This document shows, one piece after another, positions 13,484 through 21,478 of a stretch of 64,000 nucleotides of DNA. The notes under the pieces were generated by a model, which searched no databases, had not been told where the DNA came from, and was given only the letters and a program-made list of their open reading frames with translations. The translations under genes and the position numbers were made by a program. The DNA lies in NCBI RefSeq assembly GCF_037977235.1, contig NZ_CP150276.1:1426001-1490000 (forward strand), written 5' to 3'. Every line of letters starts with the position of its first letter. The first letter of the stretch is position 1. Origin of the DNA: Paenibacillus sp. FSL K6-0276. GTDB taxonomy: Bacteria; Bacillota; Bacilli; Paenibacillales; Paenibacillaceae.

Positions 13484-14044
13484 GTGAAGGAGGGGAGAAA
13501 GCTGGAAGAGGCGGAATGGATTTCTGCTGTGCTGAATGGTCAGCATCAAGCCTTTGGGCATTTGGTGACACGTTATCAAGGCATGGTGTACAGAGTGTGC
13601 GTCAAGATTACTGGAGAAGCCGAATCGGCCAAAGATATGGCCCAAGAGGTTTTTATAAAAGCATATAAAGCGCTCCCCTCCTTCAGAGGACAGTCTTCCT
13701 TCTCGACTTGGCTGTATCGGATAGCCTACCGAACCTGTCTGGACTGGAAACGGGCCAATGATAGGGAGTGGAAGCATCGAAGTGCAGCTGATTACACAGA
13801 GAATGATTGGGTGACGTCTCAAACGCCAGAGCATGAGGTGCTAGAGCAGGAACAATCAGCTGAACTGGGTGAGAATGTGAACAGCCTTGCGGAACCGTAC
13901 CGGTCGGTCGTACAGCTGTACTATTTTCAGCGAAATTCTTATCAAGAGATTGCGGAGCAAAAGGGTGTTTCCGTTAAGACTATCGAATCGCAGCTTTATC
14001 GTGCCAGACAGATGATGCGTAGACAAAGGGAGGAATTGCGATGA
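13484..14044 (+). CDS. ECF-family RNA polymerase sigma factor
   Basis: Alternative sigma factor of about 180-186 residues. Region 2 contains YQGMVYRVCVKITG...DMAQEVFIKAYKAL...FRGQSSFSTWLYRIAYRTCLDW. Region 4 contains LAEPYRSVVQLYYFQRNSYQ then IAEQKGVSVKTIESQLYRAR. The start is uncertain: GTG 13484 has no ribosome site upstream. AAGGAGGGG (13487-13495) sits inside the frame and best serves CTG at 13502, which would give a 180-residue protein. The stop overlaps the anti-sigma start (ATGA), indicating coupled translation. Confidence 0.92.
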   Translation: MKEGRKLEEAEWISAVLNGQHQAFGHLVTRYQGMVYRVCVKITGEAESAKDMAQEVFIKAYKALPSFRGQSSFSTWLYRIAYRTCLDWKRANDREWKHRSAADYTENDWVTSQTPEHEVLEQEQSAELGENVNSLAEPYRSVVQLYYFQRNSYQEIAEQKGVSVKTIESQLYRARQMMRRQREELR

Positions 14045-14493
14045 ATTGTGCAATAGTGAAGGAATGGATGCCACATTACATTGATGGCCTACTGTCTCCA
14101 GATATGGAGCTGAGTATCCGATTGCACATACAATCCTGTCCTGATTGTGCGCAGTGGCTGGAGGAAGCTAAGGAAATGTCAGCCCTTTGGTCAACAATGG
14201 ATTCAGACAGCGAATATCAACATGTACAGATGGACTTCCCAGATCTCTCATCAGGTGTTATGGCCCATATCGAGCAGCTCGAAACAGGGCGCAGAGATCG
14301 AGCGATTAAAGCGACAAGTGTAAGACGTCGTTTTGCTCCTAGAACATCTTGGATGCATTATGCGGTGGCTGCCTGCTTGAGCTTGTTATTGTTACAGTTT
14401 GGAGTTTTTGAGAATTTGGCTTATGGGATCACTGAAATTAATGGTCATGTGTCGAATTCGGTAACCCAATGGTTTGATGGCTTTGGAAAATAG
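14041..14493 (+). CDS. Anti-sigma factor with HC2 zinc finger
   Basis: Membrane-anchored antagonist of the upstream sigma factor (150 residues). The N-terminal cytoplasmic zf-HC2 signature is visible as HIQSCPDC (H-x3-C-x2-C) around residues 29-36, with an earlier Cys near residue 3. A single transmembrane helix (VAACLSLLLLQFGVF) lies around residues 102-116, followed by a short extracytoplasmic tail. It overlaps the sigma gene by 4 nt (ATGA). Confidence 0.88.
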   Translation: MNCAIVKEWMPHYIDGLLSPDMELSIRLHIQSCPDCAQWLEEAKEMSALWSTMDSDSEYQHVQMDFPDLSSGVMAHIEQLETGRRDRAIKATSVRRRFAPRTSWMHYAVAACLSLLLLQFGVFENLAYGITEINGHVSNSVTQWFDGFGK

Positions 14494-14571
14494 TCGTAAA
14501 GAGATTTATAAATAATAGATGGATTCAGGTAGACCGAAGTTTATGCTATCCAAATTTTAGGAGGATGTATT

Positions 14572-15069
14572 ATGATTAAGAAGAGACGGTGGCTCACTTT
14601 TATGCTAGCTATGATTCCTGGTGTAGGTCATTTGTATTTAGGCTTCAAAAAGCAGGGTTTGCAGTTTATGATCGGGGCTTCCTTATGTATTATGTTTATT
14701 CCGTCCGAGCCCATGATCTTCCCTTTTGCGCTAGCTGCACTATGGTTTTACCAATTGTTTGATGCCCTGCAGAAAGCGGCTTGGATGAAAATAACTGCAG
14801 CCGAACACGAGCGTATGATGTTTCATCCAGACAGCTTCGGAGAGCCTTGGACGATGGGAATATCCTCTATGCCGGGTTACCCACATGAAGATGTGAATCC
14901 AGCTTGGGTCGGTATCGGATGTGTTGTTGCTGGGTTTCTTATGCTGGTAATTTCAGTATTTCCGACGCTTTGGAGAATGTTGATTGAGATTAACATTGGC
15001 ACGATTTTGCTATCACTGGGTCTGATTGCGTACGGTTTTAGGATGCTAAGAAACAATACGAGAGCATAA
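14572..15069 (+). CDS. Small integral membrane protein of the ECF operon
   Basis: A 165-residue protein with about four hydrophobic helices and a basic N-terminus (MIKKRRWLTFMLAMIPGVGH). The PGVGHLYLGFKKQG turn resembles the glycine-rich turn of TM2/DUF5683-like small membrane proteins. AGGAGG is well placed ahead of the ATG. Its position between the anti-sigma gene and the DUF4097 gene suggests an envelope role. No enzymatic motif is seen. Confidence 0.75.
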   Translation: MIKKRRWLTFMLAMIPGVGHLYLGFKKQGLQFMIGASLCIMFIPSEPMIFPFALAALWFYQLFDALQKAAWMKITAAEHERMMFHPDSFGEPWTMGISSMPGYPHEDVNPAWVGIGCVVAGFLMLVISVFPTLWRMLIEINIGTILLSLGLIAYGFRMLRNNTRA

Positions 15070-15085
15070 GAAACGGGGATTGACT

Positions 15086-16177
15086 ATGGGGAGATGGAAA
15101 ATCGGAAGTTTCACTGCAGCCATGGGCTGCATTGCGCTTGGTGTCATTATTGTGATGGCTCAGTATAATATGATCGGCTATGAAGTACTTGGGTATTTAT
15201 GGCCAGCGCTGTTGATCCTGTTCGGACTCGAGATGTTGATCAGACTCTTTATCAAATCCGATGTCAAAAGCCGTGTAAGCGGCTGGGCTATCTTCTTGAT
15301 AATCATGCTGATTGGAGCAAGTAGTGCTCAGACAGTAATGGCGGGTGGCTCACTCAGCAGCCTGATCGGGAATACACATCTAACTCCACTTAGCGGGAAT
15401 GTGGAAGTGAAAGACAATATTACGACGCTGAAAATCGTACTTCCAAGTGGAAAAGTAAAGGTAGAAGGAATAGATGGAAGCTCATTGGATTATGAGGGAA
15501 GCCTACTCCTACCTGGGAAATCTCAAAGTGAAGCTGAAAGTGCATTGGAAAAGAAGTGGAAAGTTACAACTGAGGGAGATACACTGATTATGGAGCTCGA
15601 TACAGATCATAATTGGTTCTCTAATATTCAGTTTGGATTTAATACTAAAAGTCCTTATTTAAATGTAAGTGTACCTAGTAGCCTTGCCGTTGAGGTGGAT
15701 ACAAGCGATGGGTCAATCGAGGCCTGGGATTTAAAGTCTGGCTTAATGGTTGATACTAGTAATGGGGTTTTAAATATTCATGATGTTGCTGGCGGAGTAG
15801 AGGCGCATACCAGCAATGGATCACTAACTGTTCAGAACATCCAAGGCGGAGCTCAGCTCGCAAGCTCTAATGGAGCTATTGTATTGGATAACATAGATGG
15901 GGCGTTATCCGCTAAGAGCAGCAACGGCAAGATCACTATCAATTCAGCTGTGACCGGAAACTGGAAATGTTCGTCTAGTAACGGAAAGATTATAGTGGGA
16001 CTGCCATCCGTGTCCGATGCGAAGATTACAGCGGATACCAGCAATGGTTCGCTGAAAGGGAATGTACCCTGGGATCGTGACGGGGATAGCTATGGCACTG
16101 CCGTTCTTGGTAAAGGAACGTATACTGTGGACTTAAACACGAGTAATGGAAGTGTGACCGTGGATACTGCAGAATAA
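15086..16177 (+). CDS. LiaF/DUF4097-type envelope protein with beta-ladder repeats
   Basis: A 363-residue protein. The first 90 residues have two or three membrane helices with the LiaI/DUF5668-like pattern (LGYLWPALLILFGLEMLIR). The rest is a DUF4097-type beta-strand ladder with recurring DTSNGS/SSNGK turns (DTSDGSIEAW, DTSNGVLNI, HTSNGSLTV, ASSNGAIVL, KSSNGKITI, SSNGKIIV, DTSNGSLKG, NTSNGSVTV). ATG 15086 is preferred over TTG 15080 because GGGGA lies 6 nt upstream. Such proteins accompany envelope-stress ECF operons; the ligand is unknown. A strong terminator follows. Confidence 0.82.
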   Translation: MGRWKIGSFTAAMGCIALGVIIVMAQYNMIGYEVLGYLWPALLILFGLEMLIRLFIKSDVKSRVSGWAIFLIIMLIGASSAQTVMAGGSLSSLIGNTHLTPLSGNVEVKDNITTLKIVLPSGKVKVEGIDGSSLDYEGSLLLPGKSQSEAESALEKKWKVTTEGDTLIMELDTDHNWFSNIQFGFNTKSPYLNVSVPSSLAVEVDTSDGSIEAWDLKSGLMVDTSNGVLNIHDVAGGVEAHTSNGSLTVQNIQGGAQLASSNGAIVLDNIDGALSAKSSNGKITINSAVTGNWKCSSSNGKIIVGLPSVSDAKITADTSNGSLKGNVPWDRDGDSYGTAVLGKGTYTVDLNTSNGSVTVDTAE

Positions 16178-16189
16178 GTAAGAATAATA

Positions 16190-16243
16190 AAAGGGAGCTG
16201 AGGCTTCAGCGAGTGATTCTGCTGAAGCCTCAGCTCCCTTTTT
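16190..16243. terminator. Strong bidirectional terminator
   Basis: A perfect 21-bp stem, 16190-16210 with 16221-16241 (core GGGAGCTGAGGCTTCAGC), a 10-nt loop, and A- and T-runs on either side. It ends both the ECF operon and the convergent aldo/keto reductase gene. Confidence 0.95.
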
Positions 16244-16254
16244 GTATAATAGAC

Positions 16255-17235
16255 CTACCAAGCGTAAGCTTTAGGTGCTTCTCCGCCCGGTCCTGGGAAG
16301 ATCTCATCTAGCCGTTTAAGTACAGACTCGTCTAGTACAATCTCAAGACTGCGTAGTGCACTCTCGAATTGCTCCAGTGTACGTGGTCCAATAATTGGTG
16401 CGGTTACAGCAGGATTGGCGAGCAACCATGCTAGAGCTACATTATCTTGTGGTTGCCCAAGCTCCATACATAAGCTTGCAAAAGCCTCAAGCTGATCTTT
16501 AAATTGCTCTACGCGCTCTGAGTTTCCTCCACTGCGGCTGCCTTCTATTTTCTTAAGCGCATTACGTCCGAGAAGGCCTCCATCCAGTGGGCTCCAAGGA
16601 ATAACACCTAACCCAAGATTGAGAGAAGCGGGTAATACTTCAAGTTCAGGAAGCCGACAGGTTAGGCTGTATTTATGCTGCTCAGAGACCAAACCTAAAA
16701 AGCCACGAGCTTTGGCTTCTTGTTGAGCTACAGCGATATCCCATCCCGCAAAGTTGCTTGAGCCGACATAACCAATCTTGCCTTGGTTTACAGCAAGCTC
16801 GAAAGCTCCCCACAGCTCGTCCCAAGAGACACTGCGGTCAACGTGATGCATCTGGTACAATTCAATATGATCGGTCTGGAGACGCTGCAGAGACCCCTCT
16901 AGATGGCGGCGTATAATATAAGAAGATAGTCCACCCTCATCATTAGGTCCGTCGTGCTTATCGCTCATTGCACCGTAAACCTTGGTAGCCAGCACGACCT
17001 TTTCACGTCGTCCGCCCCCCTGTTTGAACCAGCGTCCAATAATTGTTTCGGTTAGACCAGAATTCTCACCCCAGCCATAAATGTTAGCGGTATCAAAAAA
17101 ATTAACACCTGCGTCCAGTGCAGCGTCCATAATGCGGAAGGCTTCTTGTTCATCTGTTTGTGGGCCGAAGTTCATTGTTCCGAGACATAGCCGACGGACC
17201 TTCATACCGGATTTCCCAAGTTTTGCATATTGCAC
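16255..17235 (-). CDS. Aldo/keto reductase
   Basis: NADPH-dependent oxidoreductase of 326 residues with a TIM-barrel fold. The catalytic tetrad is recognisable: Asp and Tyr in FFDTANIYGWGENSG, Lys in VLATKVYG and His in YQMHHVD. The phosphate-binding end is PIIGPRTLEQFESALR. It belongs to the general Tas/YhdN-like group; the physiological substrate cannot be read from sequence. GTG start at 17235 with AAGGAGTG 9 nt upstream. It is monocistronic and divergent from leuB. Confidence 0.9.
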   Translation of the reverse strand: MQYAKLGKSGMKVRRLCLGTMNFGPQTDEQEAFRIMDAALDAGVNFFDTANIYGWGENSGLTETIIGRWFKQGGGRREKVVLATKVYGAMSDKHDGPNDEGGLSSYIIRRHLEGSLQRLQTDHIELYQMHHVDRSVSWDELWGAFELAVNQGKIGYVGSSNFAGWDIAVAQQEAKARGFLGLVSEQHKYSLTCRLPELEVLPASLNLGLGVIPWSPLDGGLLGRNALKKIEGSRSGGNSERVEQFKDQLEAFASLCMELGQPQDNVALAWLLANPAVTAPIIGPRTLEQFESALRSLEIVLDESVLKRLDEIFPGPGGEAPKAYAW

Positions 17236-17462
17236 TTCGCATTCACTCCTTAGATAGATGATTTCATATTAATTGTAAACATCTTCATAATTAAGAGCAA
17301 TTACGAAGCGGCATCTAAGGTATTATGACGCTCTTTCTTTGTTATAGGCTCTGCCTATCAGCTCAATAGAATCTATATCTTTGTCCTTTACGACTGGGTA
17401 TGATACAACAATATAAAGAAGAACTATGTCTGTTAGAGCAGACCACTTGAGGAGTGACTGAG

Positions 17463-18545
17463 ATGAGTGAAGTTAAAAAAATCGCCGTAATCGCAGGGGA
17501 CGGTATTGGACCTGAAGTAGTAGCTGAAGCAGAAAAAGTATTGAAAGCAACGGAAGAAGTATTTGGTTATGCCTTTGAAACGGAGCACGCGCTATTTGGC
17601 GGCATCGCAATAGACGAGAGAGGCACACCGCTGCCGGAAGATACACTAGAAATCTGTCGTAGTGCAGATGCCGTATTACTGGGTGCTGTCGGCGGACCGA
17701 AGTGGGATAACAATCCAAAGGAGCTTCGTCCTGAAACCGGACTGCTTGGTATTCGTAAAGCGCTTGGATTGTTCTCAAACTTACGTCCAGCTGTCGTATT
17801 CGATTGCCTTAAGGACGCTTCGACACTGAAACCGGAAGTTCTGGAAGGTACAGATCTTATGGTCGTTCGTGAGCTGACGGGTGGGATTTACTTCGGAGAT
17901 AAATTGCGCCGTCAAGGTGAACATGGTGAAGAAGCTGTAGATACCTGTGTATATAACGTAATGGAAGTAGAAAGAATCGTACGTCAGGCTTTTGAAATTG
18001 CTGGCAAACGTCGTAATAAGCTGGCAAGTGTTGATAAAGCGAACGTACTTGAAACTTCACGTTTATGGCGTGAGGTCGTAAATAAGGTTGCTCCAGAATA
18101 TCCTGAGGTAGAGGTAGAGCATGTGCTCGTTGATAACTGCGCAATGCAGCTGCTGCGCCGTCCATCCAGCTTTGATGTTATCGTTACCGAGAACATGTTT
18201 GGTGACATCCTGAGCGATGAAGCTGCTATGCTGACAGGCTCTATCGGTATGCTTGCTTCGGCTTCGATGGCTGATGGCAATTATGGTCTCTATGAGCCAG
18301 TACACGGTTCTGCTCCTGATATTGCCGGACAAGGGCTTGCGAACCCGATCGCAACGATCTTGTCACTCGCGCTGATGTTCCGTTTAACCTTTGGTTATGA
18401 AGATGCTGCTGCTGCGATAGAGGCTGCAGTTGCTGAAGTATTGGATGCAGGTCACCGTACAAGTGATATTGCCGTAGATAAGAGCAAAGCGATCAGTACA
18501 ACTGAAATGGGCGACCTAATTGTTGCAGCGATCCGCAAAGCGTAA
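17463..18545 (+). CDS. leuB: 3-isopropylmalate dehydrogenase
   Basis: NAD+-dependent oxidative decarboxylase of leucine synthesis, 360 residues. Landmarks are [12 protein letters not shown] at the N-terminus, the substrate Arg set in [11 protein letters not shown] and [18 protein letters not shown], the metal Asp in [12 protein letters not shown], and the adenine-binding [17 protein letters not shown] 17463 has GAGGAG 8 nt upstream. It is separated from leuA by 12.6 kb of unrelated genes and has no leuCD beside it. No T-box specifier structure was recognised in the 227-nt upstream gap. Confidence 0.97.
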   Translation: MSEVKKIAVIAGDGIGPEVVAEAEKVLKATEEVFGYAFETEHALFGGIAIDERGTPLPEDTLEICRSADAVLLGAVGGPKWDNNPKELRPETGLLGIRKALGLFSNLRPAVVFDCLKDASTLKPEVLEGTDLMVVRELTGGIYFGDKLRRQGEHGEEAVDTCVYNVMEVERIVRQAFEIAGKRRNKLASVDKANVLETSRLWREVVNKVAPEYPEVEVEHVLVDNCAMQLLRRPSSFDVIVTENMFGDILSDEAAMLTGSIGMLASASMADGNYGLYEPVHGSAPDIAGQGLANPIATILSLALMFRLTFGYEDAAAAIEAAVAEVLDAGHRTSDIAVDKSKAISTTEMGDLIVAAIRKA

Positions 18546-18556
18546 TAATATCTTAT

Positions 18557-18589
18557 TTATAATTACTATTAAAGAGGAATTGCTATAAT
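18557..18589 (+). promoter_or_regulatory. PerR-like box overlapping an extended -10 promoter
   Basis: TTATAATTACTATTA (18557-18571) matches the PerR consensus TTATAATnATTATAA at 12 of 14 fixed positions. It overlaps the -35 region of a promoter with an extended -10, TGCTATAAT (18581-18589). The peroxiredoxin gene begins 118 nt downstream. Repression by PerR, relieved by peroxide, is inferred from established PerR control of such genes. Confidence 0.6.
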
Positions 18590-18706
18590 ATTGACTTTGA
18601 TTTTGTACGATGATACCATTTGATATGTAGACAAGATGTAAATTATTCCAGCATATCATGACAAGAAATGGTTGGTTTCTTACATAATCAAAGGGGGATT
18701 TTGGCA

Positions 18707-19246
18707 ATGGCAGAACGTTTAGTAGGTAAACCGGCTCCAGATTTTACTATGGAAACCGTATCAGGTGATGGTAAGGATTTTGGTAAAGTAAGCCTGTCCG
18801 ACTACCGTGGCAAATGGCTTGTATTCTTCTTTTATCCTCTTGATTTCACTTTTGTATGCCCGACTGAAATCACAGCTCTTAGTGATGCTGCTGCACAATT
18901 CGAAGCACTTGATACAGAAATTCTCGGCGTAAGTATAGATTCGATCCACAGCCACAAAGCATGGATCAATACACCTAAGGATTCCAATGGTCTTGGCCGT
19001 TTGAACTTCCCTCTTGCAGCTGATATTACGAAGCAAGTCGCTAAAGACTACGGTATTCTGATTGAAGAAGAAGGTATTGCATTGCGCGGCTTGTTCATCA
19101 TCGATCCAGAAGGCGAATTGAAATACCAAGTCGTTAATCACAATGATGTGGGTCGCAGCGTAGAGGAAACACTTCGTGTTCTCCAAGCCCTGCAATCTGG
19201 CGGCTTATGCCCAATGAACTGGAGACCAGGCGACAGAAACCTTTAA
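18707..19246 (+). CDS. 2-Cys peroxiredoxin (AhpC/Prx1 type)
   Basis: Cytosolic peroxidase of 179 residues reducing H2O2 and organic peroxides. The peroxidatic Cys is in DFTFVCPTEI and the resolving Cys in the C-terminal GGLCPMNWRPG. The thioredoxin fold includes WLVFFFYPLDFTFVCPTEI. ATG 18707 follows AAGGGGGA; the longer frame starting at 18668 lacks a ribosome site. No ahpF partner follows, so reduction probably depends on thioredoxin. A PerR-like box lies upstream. Confidence 0.94.
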   Translation: MAERLVGKPAPDFTMETVSGDGKDFGKVSLSDYRGKWLVFFFYPLDFTFVCPTEITALSDAAAQFEALDTEILGVSIDSIHSHKAWINTPKDSNGLGRLNFPLAADITKQVAKDYGILIEEEGIALRGLFIIDPEGELKYQVVNHNDVGRSVEETLRVLQALQSGGLCPMNWRPGDRNL

Positions 19247-19288
19247 ATTATGTTCTGTTATCATCTGATCTTTGATATTCTGATTTGG

Positions 19289-19326
19289 ACCTCCTTGCAG
19301 AAGTTTTTTCTGTAAGGAGGTTTTTT
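19289..19326 (+). terminator. Intrinsic terminator after the peroxiredoxin gene
   Basis: ACCTCCTTGCAG (19289-19300) with CTGTAAGGAGGT (19310-19321), one G/T wobble, followed by six T. Confidence 0.92.
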
Positions 19327-19474
19327 GCTCCAAAAGGTCTTGTATTTCAAAATGGATTTGAAAATAGGCGTGAAAAGTTATATTATGTCCTCGAGTGGAG
19401 GAATCTCCATTAGGGTAATGTAATACAATAATAAAAACTCAAAGGGTTAGTTATTCTAAGGAGGGCGAACAAAT

Positions 19475-19882
19475 ATGAGCTTTTGCTGTGGAGCGAGTAT
19501 GGTAGGAACAAAGGGAACCCTTAAACATTATCGCACGCAAGTCCATAATGTTCCCCTGCTTTTTTGTCCGGTATGTCATCGTGTGGAGGTTCATTATAAG
19601 GTCGAAAATGAGTATGAGATCTTGGCGGAATACGCACATGGAGACGGAGTTACCGATGTGGATTTTCAGGACTATGTTATGGAAGACGAAACTGCAATAT
19701 TTGAGAACGTCATTAACATCGAGAGTGAAGAGCCTCTAGCCATTGTGCGGAGCCAGATTGATATGGCGCTTGACCTGCTTGCTGTAGCCAAACAGATTGA
19801 GGATACGAAGTGGGAACGGGAATTGAAGAAAAGATTAGCTGTGATGAGTCAAAGGCGCCTTCGTCTGCAACAGAAAGCATAA
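19475..19882 (+). CDS. Zinc-finger-like hypothetical protein
   Basis: A 135-residue protein. Two Cys pairs, FCCG at residues 3-6 and FCPVCH near residue 31, resemble a YgiT-like zinc finger. An acidic middle (DGVTDVDFQDYVMEDE) and a C-terminal helical region rich in K/R follow. AAGGAGGG precedes the ATG. It is monocistronic between two terminators. Function unknown. Confidence 0.75.
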   Translation: MSFCCGASMVGTKGTLKHYRTQVHNVPLLFCPVCHRVEVHYKVENEYEILAEYAHGDGVTDVDFQDYVMEDETAIFENVINIESEEPLAIVRSQIDMALDLLAVAKQIEDTKWERELKKRLAVMSQRRLRLQQKA

Positions 19883-19921
19883 GATTATTATTACATTTTG
19901 GGGCTGGTCCATTTCTGTATC

Positions 19922-19949
19922 AAAGCCTTCGCAATTGCGAGGGCTTTTT
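19922..19949 (+). terminator. Intrinsic terminator
   Basis: AAAGCC-T-TCGCAATTGCGA-G-GGCTTT self-complementary stem (19922-19947) followed by T residues. It follows the zinc-finger-like gene. Confidence 0.85.
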
Positions 19950-20252
19950 AGCTTTTTCTAATCTTTTTTAGATTGGTTTAAATCATTTGAACGAACTAAT
20001 AGTAATAAATATAATTTGATGTGATATTTTATATGTCTTAGGAATCATTTTATGAATTTTTTTATCATTCGACAGTTTCTCTGATTGCGTTGTCTACTTC
20101 ACTTGGATATGATTGGAATATAATTGAACCGGTTGGAAAAAGTGCAACGATTACCGAATGTTCTGGCGGCTTCGTCATATACTCAAATACATAGTAATTT
20201 GATGTCGCTTTAGCGTCTTCGTCAAATGCAGTAAAAGGGGGAACTTCGTATC
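19950..20252. other. AT-rich intergenic region ahead of the PAS kinase
   Basis: About 300 nt of AT-rich sequence without a convincing ORF. It should hold the promoter of the kinase, but no clear sigma-A, sigma-H or Spo0A site was identified by eye. The last 15 nt contain the ribosome site AAGGGGGA. Confidence 0.5.
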
Positions 20253-21356
20253 GTGATTAGCCAATATCAAGAAAGTCTTCTATTACCGGGAAGAACCTAT
20301 CAATCAGGACCTGTGGATACTACATACGAGGATGTACTAGAGAATATTGACAGCGGCATCATGCTTTTTGATGAAGAGGGAGTTATAAGTTTTGTAAATA
20401 AGCAAATGTACGGGATGCTTGAATTGACCCGTCACTCCCTTGTGGGCTGTACAATATCACACCTGTTATCTAATGTTCGACTGAGCCGCTTTAAGAAAAA
20501 GCAAGTACTGCAAAGCTATAGAGAGATGGTATACAAAGGAAAATCTAATTATGAATTTTTAGACGAGTATGGCCGTTACTGGAAGGTTACACTATGCTGT
20601 GGAGAGCAAATGAAGGGTTGTTATTTGTTTACAGTTAAAGAAATCTCCGATTATAAGTTAATTGAGCAAACGGCTTACCAAAATGATAGTTTGGCTATGC
20701 TAGGTAAATTATCTGCATCTATTGCCCATGAAATCCGAAATCCATTAACTGCGATCCGCGGATTTATTCAATTACTTCACCCGCATTTACAGCAGCTTGG
20801 GAAGCAGGAATATGGCAAGATAATCTTGGCGGAGATCGATCGTGCGAACGATATCATTCATGAATTTCTAACTTCATCCAAGCCGTCAGTTCCTCAAGTG
20901 GGGATGATTCCTGTGTCAGCCTTGCTCAAGGAGGTAGTGCTGCTTACAGAGAGCGAAGCCTTGATGAAAGGTTGCCAGATCAATCTGCATCCTTTTCAGG
21001 GGGATATGATGATTTCTGGAGATGTAAAACAAATGAAACAGGTAGTCCTCAACATGATTAGAAACGCTATGGAGGCCGTTGCGGATAGAGCAGATCGTCT
21101 AATGGGTAAAATAGAGGTTGGAGCCCGCAGAGAGGGTTCTGAGGTCCGTATTTTCATCTCTGATAACGGTAAGGGAATGGATATCCGTACACTGGACAGG
21201 TTATTCAATCCATTTTTTACGACTAAGGAGAATGGGACTGGGCTCGGGCTTTCTGTGAGTGACCGAATCATCAAAAATCATGGCGGATGTATTTCTGTCA
21301 GTAGTAGAGTTAACGAAGGTACCCATTTTGTAATCTCATTGCCATTAATCCATTAA
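20253..21356 (+). CDS. PAS-domain sensor histidine kinase (sporulation-kinase type)
   Basis: Soluble histidine kinase of 367 residues without membrane helices. A PAS domain covers about residues 25-130 (VLENIDSGIMLFDEEGVISF). HisKA has the phospho-His in SIAHEIRNPLTAIRGFIQLL (about 165). HATPase_c has N-box NMIRNAMEAV, DNGKGM and TGLGLSV. The phospho-His motif is that of KinA-E orphan kinases that feed the Spo0F/Spo0B/Spo0A relay. No response regulator is adjacent, which supports but does not prove that role. GTG 20253 follows AAGGGGGA by 10 nt. Confidence 0.88.
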   Translation: MISQYQESLLLPGRTYQSGPVDTTYEDVLENIDSGIMLFDEEGVISFVNKQMYGMLELTRHSLVGCTISHLLSNVRLSRFKKKQVLQSYREMVYKGKSNYEFLDEYGRYWKVTLCCGEQMKGCYLFTVKEISDYKLIEQTAYQNDSLAMLGKLSASIAHEIRNPLTAIRGFIQLLHPHLQQLGKQEYGKIILAEIDRANDIIHEFLTSSKPSVPQVGMIPVSALLKEVVLLTESEALMKGCQINLHPFQGDMMISGDVKQMKQVVLNMIRNAMEAVADRADRLMGKIEVGARREGSEVRIFISDNGKGMDIRTLDRLFNPFFTTKENGTGLGLSVSDRIIKNHGGCISVSSRVNEGTHFVISLPLIH

Positions 21357-21385
21357 TACACTCGATTAGAATATAGAGTAATAAG

Positions 21386-21426
21386 AGGCTGATCCCTGCA
21401 GATAATACAGATGCGGAGATCAGCCT
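21386..21426 (+). terminator. Hairpin after the PAS kinase
   Basis: AGGCTGATC (21386-21394) pairs with GATCAGCCT (21418-21426) around a 23-nt loop. The following TGCTTATGTT is only weakly T-rich, so termination may be partial. The aminopeptidase ribosome site lies 40 nt further on. Confidence 0.5.
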
Positions 21427-21478
21427 TGCTTATGTTACAATGGGGATTGGTTTTGGGAGACAAATGGAGGTAAACACA

